Positions 17,407 to 25,444 of a stretch of 64,000 bases of DNA are shown here, one piece after another. The first letter of the stretch is position 1. Every line of letters starts with the position of its first letter. This DNA comes from an uncultured Poribacteria bacterium (GTDB taxonomy: Bacteria; Poribacteria; WGA-4E; PCPOR2b). The notes beneath the pieces were generated by a model that made no database searches, was not told where the DNA came from, and saw only the letters and a list, made by a program, of their open reading frames with translations. Where the stretch lies: contig OY282444.1 of the NCBI GenBank assembly GCA_958296125.1, positions 3,071,623 to 3,135,622 on the forward strand, in the 5' to 3' direction. The position numbers were made by a program, and so were the translations under genes.

Positions 17407-18039
17407 ATGAGGAACCTACTGAATAAATTAAAATCAAAGCAATCCCAGACTGAGCAAGATTCCGCGCTACTTACGGTCACCGAGGCAGCGACGCAGAAGA
17501 TTCAATCGGTAATTGAAGACCAAGGGTTGGAGGTTGAAGGGCTGCGAGTTAGCATCAGCGGTCGCTCCGCATCAGCGTTTGAGTATGGGTTGGGCCTCGA
17601 AGTTGAACCCGAACCAGATGATGTCGTAGTTGACTGTGGCGAATTCAAGGTTTTTATCGATCCGGAAAGCGCGGAAAATCTGAAGGGAGCAACCGTTGAT
17701 TATGTAGAAGACCTAAATTCGAGCGGTTTTAAGATTGATAACCCGAACGCACCCACTTGGGATAACCCTAAAGCCCAAGCAATTCAGCAGCTCATTGACG
17801 AACGGATTAATCCTGCGGTTGCGGCGCACGGTGGGCAAATCGATCTGCTGGACGTTACAGATGATTCGATCTACATCCACATGGGGGGCGGCTGCCAAGG
17901 GTGCGGGATGGCAAATGCCACCTTGAAGCACGGAATCGAAGGGATGATTCAAGAACACTTCCCCGAAATTACGAATATTATCGACACCACCGACCACGCG
18001 GCCGGCGCGAATCCCTACTACCAACCGAGCAAGGGTTAA
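17407..18039 (+). CDS. NfuA-type Fe-S carrier (degenerate HesB domain + NifU C-terminal domain)
   Basis: 210 residues with AAGGAG upstream. The first half (about 20-110) has the A-type HesB/IscA fold (LLTVTEAATQKIQSVIED, VDCGEFKVFIDPESAENLKGATVDYV) but lacks the three scaffold Cys, as in NfuA. The second half is a NifU C-terminal domain (about 120-195) with the cluster-binding CxxC in GGGCQGCGMANATLKHGIE. NfuA proteins carry a 4Fe-4S cluster and deliver it to apo-enzymes under oxidative or iron stress. Its link to the upstream sigma factor, and to the divergent SufR-like regulator, suggests a shared Fe-S response. Confidence 0.9.
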   Translation: MRNLLNKLKSKQSQTEQDSALLTVTEAATQKIQSVIEDQGLEVEGLRVSISGRSASAFEYGLGLEVEPEPDDVVVDCGEFKVFIDPESAENLKGATVDYVEDLNSSGFKIDNPNAPTWDNPKAQAIQQLIDERINPAVAAHGGQIDLLDVTDDSIYIHMGGGCQGCGMANATLKHGIEGMIQEHFPEITNIIDTTDHAAGANPYYQPSKG

Positions 18040-18209
18040 AAGCTGTGAAATTCAACGCCACACCTGTAGGTCGGGCATCCCCGATAAATCAAATTACCGA
18101 AATAGGGTGATGAGATCTGTCACATTTATCATCGGCTTGGATATGTCTATCCACAGTAAGCGGGGACATTAACATTTATCTGACGGAGGACTAGTAGCAT
18201 TGGTCCTTT

Positions 18210-18241
18210 AGGGGCAGCCTGATGAGTCTGCCCCTTTTTTC
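18210..18241 (+). terminator. Rho-independent terminator or attenuator
   Basis: AGGGGCAG (18210-18217) pairs with CTGCCCCT (18228-18235) around a 10-base loop, followed directly by a run of T to 18240. It closes the nfuA transcript. It ends only 19 bases before the ATG of the radical SAM selenoprotein, so any transcript reaching that gene from upstream must pass it. Confidence 0.8.
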
Positions 18242-18259
18242 TCGAAGGTCAAATTGATT

Positions 18260-19753
18260 ATGAAACGTCCAGGGGCAATATTACTCATTTCCTGTTACGA
18301 ACTTGGGCATCAGCCGATCGGTCTTGCTTCCCCGGTTGGGTTTCTTGAGCGTGCAGGATATACGCCGGACGTGATGGACATCGCTGTTGAAAACCTAGAC
18401 GTGGAAAAAGCCGCCCGTGCAGAATTTGTTGGGATTTGTGTGCCGATGCACACCGCCCTCCGTTTAGGTGTCCATGTAGCCGCCCGACTTCGCGAAATTA
18501 ACCCCACCTGCCATATCTGCTTCTACGGACTCTACGCCTCGCTGAACGCTGAATACTTGCTCCAACATCACGCCAACTCAGTCATCGGCGGCGAATATGA
18601 GATGCTGCTGGTCGAATTGGTTGACTCGCTTACAGATGGGACGCATATTGAGATAACGGGTGTCCTCCGACGCGAGGATGCCGAATCACTTCACGATAGA
18701 CCTCAGCCCAAGCCTTTCTTGAAATACCTCCCCTTTGGGACCAGCGAAACCCTCCCCGTACCAAGCCGTAAGCGACTACCACCACTCGATAGGTATGCAC
18801 ATCTCGAACAAGATGGGGTCGCGCACCTCGCCGGTTATGTAGAGGCTAGCCGTGGTTGCAAACATCTCTGTCTCCACTGCCCTATCCCCCCAGTTTATGA
18901 GGGCAAATTCTCCGTCGTGCCAAAGGAGGTTGTGCTCGAGGATATTCGGACTCAAGTTGAAGCTGGTGCGGCTCACATCACATTCGGCGATCCCGATTTC
19001 CTTAATGGACCCAAACACGCGCTTCGCATTGTTCAAGCCATGCACGAAGCGTTTCCCAATCTGACCTTCGACTGCACAACCAAAATTGAGCACCTCCTGA
19101 AGCACCGTTCCATCCTCCCTGAACTCCGCGACTGCGGTTGTATCTTTATCGTTTCCGCCGTTGAGTCGCTCAACGACACGGTACTTGGAAACCTTCAGAA
19201 AGGACATACACGCGCCGACGTTTTTGCTGTCATCAAGCTTTTGAGGGCGGTTGGGATTACCCTTCGTCCCTCGCTTGTTCCGTTCACACCGTGGGAGACC
19301 CTGGATAGTTATCTGTATATCCTTGACTCTGTTGAAAGCCAAGAACTAATTGACCACATCGATCCGGTGCAGTACACGATTCGGTTGCTTATTCCACCGG
19401 GATCTTCCTTGCTCTCCCAGCCATCTATCCAACCCTACCTTGGGGGACTCGATCAAGAATCCTTTACCTATCGTTGGATCCACGCCGATCCACGCATGGA
19501 CGAACTCCACAAAGCGGTCAGCGTCGCCGTAGAGAGTGCATCACAGATTGGTGAGGAGCCAGTTGTTACCTTCCATCGGGTGCGTAACCTTGCCTATGCC
19601 GCAATCGGTAGAGAGGAATCTTCCATCGTGTTCCCATTGGATTTTGAATCTGATCGAAAGCGACCGCCGCGCCTGACTGAAGATTGGTTCTGCTGAGCGG
19701 AGCCAACACAAGGTCAGTTGGGCCCGCTCGGTGAAAGCGATTTACGCCATTAG
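18260..19753 (+). CDS. CUAEP-tail radical SAM selenoprotein (TGA at 19694-19696 read as selenocysteine)
   Basis: A conventional reading stops at 19696 after Trp-Phe-Cys. If TGA is selenocysteine the frame continues Ala-Glu-Pro and ends at TAG 19751-19753, giving 497 residues with Cys478-Sec479. The order C-U-A-E-P is the tail of a named family of radical SAM selenoproteins and Cys homologues. ATG 18260 is chosen over TTG 18254 because it fits the GAAGG site better. An N-terminal B12-binding-like domain covers about 1-140. The radical SAM cluster motif CxxxCxxC is in SRGCKHLCLHCP near 198-210. A hairpin after the TGA acts as the probable SECIS. The 3' end overlaps the convergent pepP stop by 12 bases. 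The reaction is unknown. The selenium machinery is not in this window. Confidence 0.85.
19695..19729 (+). promoter_or_regulatory. Bacterial SECIS-like hairpin
   Basis: The stem starts one base into the TGA: GAGCGG (19695-19700) pairs with CCGCTC (19724-19729). GCCAAC (19702-19707) then pairs with GTTGG(G)C (19717-19723), with an A and a G bulged. The loop at 19708-19716 contains AAGGTCA. The E. coli fdhF SECIS also presents GGUC in its loop for SelB. The TGA-to-loop distance of about 16 bases suits a bacterial element. Confidence 0.75.
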
Positions 19754-21031
19754 CCTCTCAATCTCATCAATCGTTTTCGGTACGGCTGCGGTCAGAACTT
19801 CACAGCCGGACTCGGTGACCAGAATATTGTCCTCAATCCGCACACCGATTCCCAGATACTCCGATGGCACGTTTTCGATGTCGGGATCAATGTAAAGCCC
19901 CGGTTCAACAGTCATCACCATTCCCGGTTGGAAGATTTTGTATTCTTCTCCCTCCCGTGTCTTTGCCACGTCGTGAACCTCCACACCCAGCATGTGTCCG
20001 ACACTGTGCATGTAAAACTTTCTATATTCCTTTTCCTCAATTATCTTCTCTTTCTCTCCGACCAATAGACCTAGTTTCAGCATCGCTTCAGTCAACATCT
20101 CTACCGCCTTCTGAACGGGATCACCAATCGAAACGCCGGGACGAATGCTTGCGATAATCTCACACTCGACATCGAGCACCGATTGGTAGACTGCACGTTG
20201 AGCCTCCGTAAACTTCCCATTGGCGGGGAATGTTCGCGTTATATCGCCGCAATAGTACTGGTATTCACACCCTGCATCAATGAGTACCAAATCGCCATCT
20301 TGGATCTGGCAGTCGTTTGCCGTATAGTGAAGCGTCGTTGCGTTTGCACCCTTTGCTACAATCGTGAGAAATGCGGAACCTGTGCCACCGTTTTTCCGAT
20401 AGATTGAGTCGATCAAGCTTTCCAATTCATATTCATACATGCCGGGTCGGACCGCCTGCATCGCTGCCGTATGTGCTTCAACACTGATGTCTACCGCTTT
20501 GCGTATCCGTCCGAGTTCTAATTCATCTTTGACGAGACGCATCTCGGCAAGGATTTCGGTGGGGTCAATTAAGATAGTTGGGCCCGTTCCCTCGCGCAAG
20601 CGATGCCGCCTATATTGCTTGAGGAGTTCAATAACCTTCTCATTAAAGGCTTCGTCCGCGCCGAACCCGTAGTAGAGCCGCTCCGATGTCCCAATATATT
20701 CGGAAATCTTTTCGTCAAATTCCTCGATGGGATAAGCTTCATCTGCGCCAAAGTGTTCTTTTGCGCCTTTGACACCGGCGCGCTTTCCAGTCCATACCTC
20801 CTGTTCAGGAGCGCGGGGACGAACGAATAGAACATACTGATGTTCAGGGTGATCTGGGGCAAGCACGCAAACTGCGTCCGGTTCCTCAAAGCCGGTTAGA
20901 TAGTAGAAATTGGCATCTTGACGGTATCTATATTCGGTCGAGTGCGTACGCATTGCCGGCAATGCGCTCGGAAAAATCGCAACACCTCCCGCTATTTTTT
21001 TCATAAATGCCTTACGTCTGTTTTCGTGCAT
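19742..21031 (-). CDS. pepP: Xaa-Pro aminopeptidase (M24B)
   Basis: 429 residues. The N-terminal creatinase-like domain (about 1-160) carries YRQDANFYYLTGFEEPDAV; the C-terminal pita-bread metallopeptidase domain is at about 170-420. The five metal ligands are visible: Asp in VLIDAGCEY, Asp in YCGDITRTFP, His in HSVGHMLGVEVHD, Glu in TVEPGLYID and Glu in GVRIEDNILVT. The enzyme removes N-terminal residues before proline, using two Mn ions, in the cytoplasm. AAGGAG precedes the ATG. The gene is convergent with the selenoprotein gene and overlaps its extended end. Confidence 0.94.
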   Translation of the reverse strand: MHENRRKAFMKKIAGGVAIFPSALPAMRTHSTEYRYRQDANFYYLTGFEEPDAVCVLAPDHPEHQYVLFVRPRAPEQEVWTGKRAGVKGAKEHFGADEAYPIEEFDEKISEYIGTSERLYYGFGADEAFNEKVIELLKQYRRHRLREGTGPTILIDPTEILAEMRLVKDELELGRIRKAVDISVEAHTAAMQAVRPGMYEYELESLIDSIYRKNGGTGSAFLTIVAKGANATTLHYTANDCQIQDGDLVLIDAGCEYQYYCGDITRTFPANGKFTEAQRAVYQSVLDVECEIIASIRPGVSIGDPVQKAVEMLTEAMLKLGLLVGEKEKIIEEKEYRKFYMHSVGHMLGVEVHDVAKTREGEEYKIFQPGMVMTVEPGLYIDPDIENVPSEYLGIGVRIEDNILVTESGCEVLTAAVPKTIDEIERLMA

Positions 21032-21196
21032 ACTTGTTTTCTCCTTCTGTGGGTAACTTGGAATTGATCGACATTATAGCACAATCCCCCAAGCAGCCGA
21101 ATGAAAAAGCAAATGCAAAGATAGAAGACGAGAAAACGGATGTTACGGCATACGGAGTATACCTACGACTTTATTTCCCTTAGGTACATCTTTGCG

Positions 21197-21225
21197 TTGC
21201 AGGTTTTCGTCAGATTTGCTATAAT
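21197..21225 (+). promoter_or_regulatory. Sigma70-type promoter for the cobalamin adenosyltransferase
   Basis: TTGCAG at 21197-21202, 17-base spacer, perfect TATAAT at 21220-21225, 27 bases before the ATG, leaving a short leader with no room for a B12 riboswitch. Confidence 0.6.
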
Positions 21226-21252
21226 GACTAAAAAAGGGATGAAGGTTGAAGC

Positions 21253-21816
21253 ATGAAAATCTATACCAAAACTGGAGACACCGGCGAGACAGGACTCTAC
21301 AGTGGGACACGGGTGCCTAAAGATGCGAGGCGCGTTGAGGTTTGCGGAACGGTTGACGAACTCAACGCCTGCATCGGGTTCGTGAAATCACAGATTCAGG
21401 ACGAGGAAATCAACGCAATCCTCCACCGTATCCAAAACGAGCTCTTTGACATCGGGGCAGATCTCGCAACGCTGGAGGCACACCCGAAAGCGGTGGGTCT
21501 GAGAATCCCGCCAACCCTGACCACCGAATTAGAAAGAAACATTGACCGATTTCACGATCAACTCCCGCCGCTGAAAAATTTCATTCTGCCCGGTGGTTCA
21601 GCCGGTGGCGCAGCAATCCACTTCGCCCGAACTGTTGCCCGTCGTGCTGAGCGGTGCGTTGTCAGCCTTGCCAAAGCAGAGCCGGTGAATCCAGAAGTGC
21701 TTATTTACATGAACAGGCTCTCCGATCTCCTATTCGTGCTCGCCCGCTTGGTCAATCACCGGTCGGGTGAACCGGAGCCACTTTGGGAGTCTCAAACAGA
21801 ACCCCCACAATTTTAG
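21253..21816 (+). CDS. ATP:cob(I)alamin adenosyltransferase, PduO type
   Basis: 187 residues, full length. The signature KIYTKTGDTGETGLYSGTRVPKDARRVE at the N-terminus is the ATP-binding region. The C-terminal helices contain PGGSAGGAAIHFARTVARRAER, the cobalamin-side motif, and YMNRLSDLLFVLAR. The enzyme transfers the adenosyl group of ATP to cob(I)alamin, making coenzyme B12. No B12 synthesis gene is adjacent. The radical SAM protein 1.5 kb upstream has a B12-binding-like domain, but such enzymes usually use methylcobalamin, so the link is weak. Confidence 0.94.
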   Translation: MKIYTKTGDTGETGLYSGTRVPKDARRVEVCGTVDELNACIGFVKSQIQDEEINAILHRIQNELFDIGADLATLEAHPKAVGLRIPPTLTTELERNIDRFHDQLPPLKNFILPGGSAGGAAIHFARTVARRAERCVVSLAKAEPVNPEVLIYMNRLSDLLFVLARLVNHRSGEPEPLWESQTEPPQF

Positions 21817-21897
21817 GGCTCATGTTAAGAAATTGTGCAACAGAAACTGTAGGGGCGGGGTTGTCTCGCCCAAACTTGCTTTCTTTTTATATGAGCC
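21815..21897. repeat. Nested inverted repeats after the adenosyltransferase
   Basis: GGGCTCAT at 21815-21822 pairs with ATGAGCCC at 21890-21897. Inside lies TGTAGGGGCGGGGTTGTCTC followed by GCCC, itself able to pair GGGCG with CGCCC. This resembles the GTAGG-initiated repeats elsewhere in the window. The rest of the gap to 22016 holds only the AAGGAAG ribosome site. Confidence 0.45.
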
Positions 21898-22015
21898 CCG
21901 TGGGTTGGTCTTCAATGAACCAATAGTTTTCAGGTTTCACTCACGGTTTGGACATTCCTAAGCCGATTAATCTTGAACCGCAAACCGGACTCACAATCCA
22001 AGTAAGGAAGCAAAC

Positions 22016-23152
22016 ATGAACAACTCAAAAATAGATCGCATTGAATGCGTACCACTTACCGGTACACGCCCGCGGGAAGCGGGGTGTAACTCACGCTTAA
22101 AGGTACATGGCCTGCATGTCAGACCCCCTATTGCACGCATCACCACCGATGACGGTGCGACCGGCTTCGGTCTATCGCGTATGTCCGAGGCAGACACCGC
22201 GGAGCTCGTCGGTGCTCCCTTGAGCGAGGCGTTTAATCCCGAAAACGGTGTCAGTGAACGCTTCCGCGCGCTTGAATACCCTCTTTGGGATCTCGCTGGA
22301 AAACTGGCTGGAAAGCCGGTGTATGAGATGCTCGGCGGAGAACCCGATGAAGATGGCGTTTTCCGGGCACGCTGTTATGATACATCGCTATACATCGACG
22401 ACCTGCATCTATCAGATGACAACGAAGCCGCTGCGTTGATCGCCTCCGAAGCGTTAGAGGGCAAAGCGCGAGGTCACACAGCCTTCAAGATTAAGGTCGG
22501 ACGCGGCGCGATGCACATGCCGCTCCAACAGGGGACGCATCGAGACATTCTAGTGATCCGTGCCGTCCGGAACGCTGTCGGGCCCGATGCTACAATCCTG
22601 ATCGATGCCAACAACGGCTACAATCTGAACCTGACAAAGCAGGTATTGGGCGAGACCGCCGATGCAAAGGTGTACTGGATGGAGGAGGCATTCCACGAAG
22701 ATGGTAGCTTCTACGCCAATCTGAAGGAGTGGCTCAATTCGGAGGGAATAGAGACCAAGATCGCTGATGGAGAGGGCGGGGCCTCGCTCAATCTGCTCCA
22801 GTGGGCGGAGGAGGGGTTGGTCGATATTATCCAGTACGACATCTTCCACCCCGGCTTCTCCCGTTGGTTGGAGCTCGGACCCCAACTCGACGCATGGAAC
22901 GTCGGCTCCGCACCGCACCATTACGGCGGGCATTACGGCAACTATGTGTCATGCCACCTTTCTGCGGCGATCCAAGGGTTTGAGTTCACCGAATGGGACG
23001 AAGCCGAAACCCCCGGCTTGGACGACTCCGAGTATTCAATCTCTGATGGTCAGGTCAACGTTCCGAAATCGCCCGGTTTCGGCCTCAATCTGGACGAGGA
23101 GATCTATACCCGCGCTGTCCAAGAGAATGGATTTGTTGTTCGGGCGGCGTAA
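22016..23152 (+). CDS. Enolase-superfamily protein (mandelate racemase/muconate lactonizing type)
   Basis: 378 residues with AAGGAAG upstream. The N-terminal capping domain covers about 1-120 and the TIM barrel about 130-350. The barrel shows KxK as FKIKVGRG near 160, the first metal Asp in ILIDANNGYN near 197, an acidic residue in YWMEEAFHED near 223, and a third near TKIADGEGG. Family members abstract the alpha-proton of a carboxylate with Mg2+. KxK suggests an epimerase, dehydratase or cycloisomerase of the MLE subgroup. The substrate is unknown. The gene stands alone between repeat-rich gaps. Confidence 0.88.
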   Translation: MNNSKIDRIECVPLTGTRPREAGCNSRLKVHGLHVRPPIARITTDDGATGFGLSRMSEADTAELVGAPLSEAFNPENGVSERFRALEYPLWDLAGKLAGKPVYEMLGGEPDEDGVFRARCYDTSLYIDDLHLSDDNEAAALIASEALEGKARGHTAFKIKVGRGAMHMPLQQGTHRDILVIRAVRNAVGPDATILIDANNGYNLNLTKQVLGETADAKVYWMEEAFHEDGSFYANLKEWLNSEGIETKIADGEGGASLNLLQWAEEGLVDIIQYDIFHPGFSRWLELGPQLDAWNVGSAPHHYGGHYGNYVSCHLSAAIQGFEFTEWDEAETPGLDDSEYSISDGQVNVPKSPGFGLNLDEEIYTRAVQENGFVVRAA

Positions 23153-23199
23153 CCCGTTGTCTGAAGATATCGGACACGCACTGTCAATCGTTATTGCTA

Positions 23200-23255
23200 G
23201 TAGGTCGATTTTCCCAGATTGACATTTTGGTGTTGAAATGTCAATCTCGATCTAC
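23200..23255. repeat. Imperfect palindromic repeat, GTAGGTCGA ... TCGATCTAC
   Basis: The element begins GTAGGTCGA and ends TCGATCTAC. An inner stem pairs AGATTGACATTT with AAATGTCAATCT around GGTGTTG. The ends resemble the GTAGGTCGAGATTC repeat at 44856 and 41369. Confidence 0.6.
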
Positions 23256-23287
23256 TCCCCCAAAGAAGCCGAGTTTTTCTGATAAAC

Positions 23288-23518
23288 TTGGCTTCTAAAT
23301 TTCGGAGGAAGCGGAGGTCTCCGTTCCCTACTATCCTGAAAGTGGGCACCGGAACAATACAAGACATCGACATCCTCTCCGCCCTGAAGGATGGAGAGGA
23401 TGTCAAGAAATATTACAATGGTGAGGAGGTTATCGAAAACGATAGGGAGGCAGCGAAGGGGTTTCAAAAAGCAGCTGCGGACACGAAGAAGCCCAAGAGA
23501 AGATGCCCCTCCTACTGA
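23288..23518 (+). pseudogene. Fragment with one Sel1-like repeat
   Basis: A 76-codon frame from a TTG with no good ribosome site. Residues about 42-64 read KKYYNGEEVIENDREAAKGF then QKAA, a recognisable Sel1-type TPR unit; the rest is not. It has no intact repeats on either side and runs through a perfect 12-bp inverted repeat. I read it as the remnant of a Sel1-repeat gene. A real small protein cannot be excluded. Confidence 0.4.
23369..23404. mobile_element. Hairpin resembling an IS200/IS605-family end
   Basis: GACATCCTCTCC (23369-23380) pairs perfectly with GGAGAGGATGTC (23393-23404) around GCCCTGAAGGAT. The CTCTCCGCCCTGAAGG core is like the subterminal hairpins at the right end of IS200/IS605 tnpB elements. 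No transposase gene is present. The remaining gap 23519-23733 contains only the promoter below. Confidence 0.4.
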
Positions 23519-23637
23519 CTGAGTTAGTCACAAACACCAAATCAAGAATGTTAATCAGTCTATTTTTTGCTAGTCAAGGGCAAAATCGGGGCCCACAAGT
23601 TCATACCCCTCCCACATTTCCAACCCCCTAAAAAAAC

Positions 23638-23666
23638 TTGCAACGAAAAATCGGATCAGGTATAAT
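23638..23666 (+). promoter_or_regulatory. Sigma70-type promoter for the envelope gene cluster
   Basis: TTGCAA at 23638-23643, 17-base spacer, perfect TATAAT at 23661-23666. The first gene starts 68 bases further on. Confidence 0.6.
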
Positions 23667-23733
23667 CAACTACTAAGGACATAGACAGCACAAGATCCTT
23701 AAATAGGCGTATATCTGAAGAGGAGCCATCCGC

Positions 23734-24177
23734 ATGTATCCATATCGTAATAACAAACTTCGGTTGCGAATCCTGATCTGCTATGTCGTGATCCTGATGG
23801 CAACGGTTTCTTCCGCGCGAGCTGTCGATCGGACGCGGGTGTTGACGATTGGGCTGTTCACCTCCGGGGTCGCCCTAAAATTTGGAAGCGTCTTCGTTGC
23901 CAATTCGGCGCAGGACACCTACGATCAATACCTATCCACCGGAATCCAGACCGACCTCACAAAGCATCGAGACGATTACAAGAGCAAGCGCAACTTGAGC
24001 CTTGGGATGTCCCGAACAGGGATCGGATGTGTTGGGCTCGCAGTACTAATCTCGATTTTTGACCAATTGGATTTTATCTCCGAATCATCTGCTTCTCGTT
24101 CAGTCCAGTTAAGCCTCAAGCCGAGTTATAATCCGCGAACAGGCGAAGCGGCACTCACCCTTCAACGGAAATTCTGA
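23734..24177 (+). CDS. Small exported or membrane protein of unknown function
   Basis: 147 residues with GAGGAG before the ATG. The N-terminus is basic, followed by a hydrophobic stretch (ILICYVVILMATVSSARA) that looks like a signal peptide. A second hydrophobic segment lies near 30-50 and a third near 102-116 (GIGCVGLAVLISIF). The C-terminal SVQLSLKPSYNPRTGEAALTLQRKF-type strands suggest an envelope protein. No family is recognised. The lipoprotein gene starts four bases after its stop, so the two are co-transcribed and perhaps co-translated. Confidence 0.72.
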   Translation: MYPYRNNKLRLRILICYVVILMATVSSARAVDRTRVLTIGLFTSGVALKFGSVFVANSAQDTYDQYLSTGIQTDLTKHRDDYKSKRNLSLGMSRTGIGCVGLAVLISIFDQLDFISESSASRSVQLSLKPSYNPRTGEAALTLQRKF

Positions 24178-24181
24178 AGCC

Positions 24182-25309
24182 ATGATACCATCTCCGTTTC
24201 GATCGCCATCCATTTTTATACTCCTCATCGCAGTGGGATTCGCCGCCGGTTGTACGGGTAATGAGGATTTCTCCAACCCGCTCGACCCCCAAAATTTGCA
24301 CACCGCCGGATCACCAATCGGCTTAGAACTCCTTCCCGGCGATAAGCAGATGAAAGTCTCGTGGCGAGACGGGGGTCACGAAGGGATTGTCGGGTATCGA
24401 ATTTACCGACGATTTACCGGGTATCCCGATTCCGCGTTTGAGTTTGTCGGCGAGGTCCTTGGGGAGAACGGTGCACGTCCAGCAACAGAGTTTATTGATA
24501 CACAGAATCTTAAAAACGACCAATTTGATGAAATCAGTGGAGCTCCCCACCGTTATATCTATCGAATTTCCTATATTGATGCAAACGGGGTAGAAGTTCC
24601 CGATCCGAATGCGCCACCAGTTGACGATGAAGAACCACGCCGAATTTGGCAAACAGTTGGTGCAACACCGAGCGTTGCCCCGCCCATACCTAACGTTATT
24701 GTCGGCGACGCACTGGAAGATTTGACCGTTAAACTTTTCTGGCAGGATTATCAGGTGCCCGATGATTTTGAGGTATTTCGTGTGAGTGCGTCCCAGCGCA
24801 GTTTGAGCGGTGAGTTCTTACCATTCCGTCTCCGTGCCGAACTCCCGAAGGATCAGCCCTACTTCTTTGATCGGGAATTTGATCAGGATAACGCCACCAA
24901 AATTTACCGTGTCGTTGCTGTCGACCGGTTTGGTGTCGAAGGGGTAAAAGTGATTCAAGTCGCGTCCCCCAACCTACCGCCAGCACCGCCGCAAAATGTT
25001 CGAGCAGGTTATGGGCTTCGAGGGGGTAGGTATGATGTGCGAATCGCTTGGTCTAAGAACAAGGAACCAGACATTGCCGGCTATCTAATCTACGCCACAA
25101 AAGAGGTTGGGGGCGATCTCGTTGTCGGGAAGGATTTGGTGCCCCGACGGAAAGTAGACGCGAAAGATACGAGTGTAACATTCACCGGCGAGGAGTTTCT
25201 GCTGGACGGGCAGAGGCAGGTTGCCCGGCGATACTTTATCACAGCGTTTGATAGCACCCCTCAGCGCAACGGTCGTCGGGACGAAAGTGAGATGGTTGAG
25301 GTACGTTAG
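24182..25309 (+). CDS. Lipoprotein with fibronectin type III-like domains
   Basis: 375 residues. The signal sequence ends in a lipobox (GFAAGC), with the lipidated Cys near residue 21, followed by TGNEDFSNPLDPQN. Three Fn3-like units follow, with typical strands: LLPGDKQMKVSWRDGGHEGIVGYRIYR near 50-80, LTVKLFWQDYQVPDDFEVFRVS near 180-205, and YDVRIAWSKNKEPDIAGYLIYA near 280-300. Such proteins are usually surface or periplasmic binding modules. No catalytic domain is seen. It sits between the small exported protein and a barrel-like protein. Confidence 0.82.
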   Translation: MIPSPFRSPSIFILLIAVGFAAGCTGNEDFSNPLDPQNLHTAGSPIGLELLPGDKQMKVSWRDGGHEGIVGYRIYRRFTGYPDSAFEFVGEVLGENGARPATEFIDTQNLKNDQFDEISGAPHRYIYRISYIDANGVEVPDPNAPPVDDEEPRRIWQTVGATPSVAPPIPNVIVGDALEDLTVKLFWQDYQVPDDFEVFRVSASQRSLSGEFLPFRLRAELPKDQPYFFDREFDQDNATKIYRVVAVDRFGVEGVKVIQVASPNLPPAPPQNVRAGYGLRGGRYDVRIAWSKNKEPDIAGYLIYATKEVGGDLVVGKDLVPRRKVDAKDTSVTFTGEEFLLDGQRQVARRYFITAFDSTPQRNGRRDESEMVEVR

Positions 25310-25444
25310 GCTGCATTGACGAGTGCCTCAAACTGTGACACCATGAAAGCACAAGAAATTCTAACTGCCTTCACGTTAGCCGGTAAATCACGATCCGGGT
25401 AATCACTCTGACCCGTTCTAAAATGCACACTTGTAAGGATAAAT

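Noticed and set aside
18218-18240. CTGATGAGTC in the terminator loop, like a hammerhead ribozyme core
   Set aside because: There is no stem II followed by GAAA and no matching cleavage-site strand; the sequence is explained by the terminator.
21032-21252. Cobalamin riboswitch before the adenosyltransferase
   Set aside because: The promoter lies only 27 bases before the ATG, and no B12-box-like sequence is seen.
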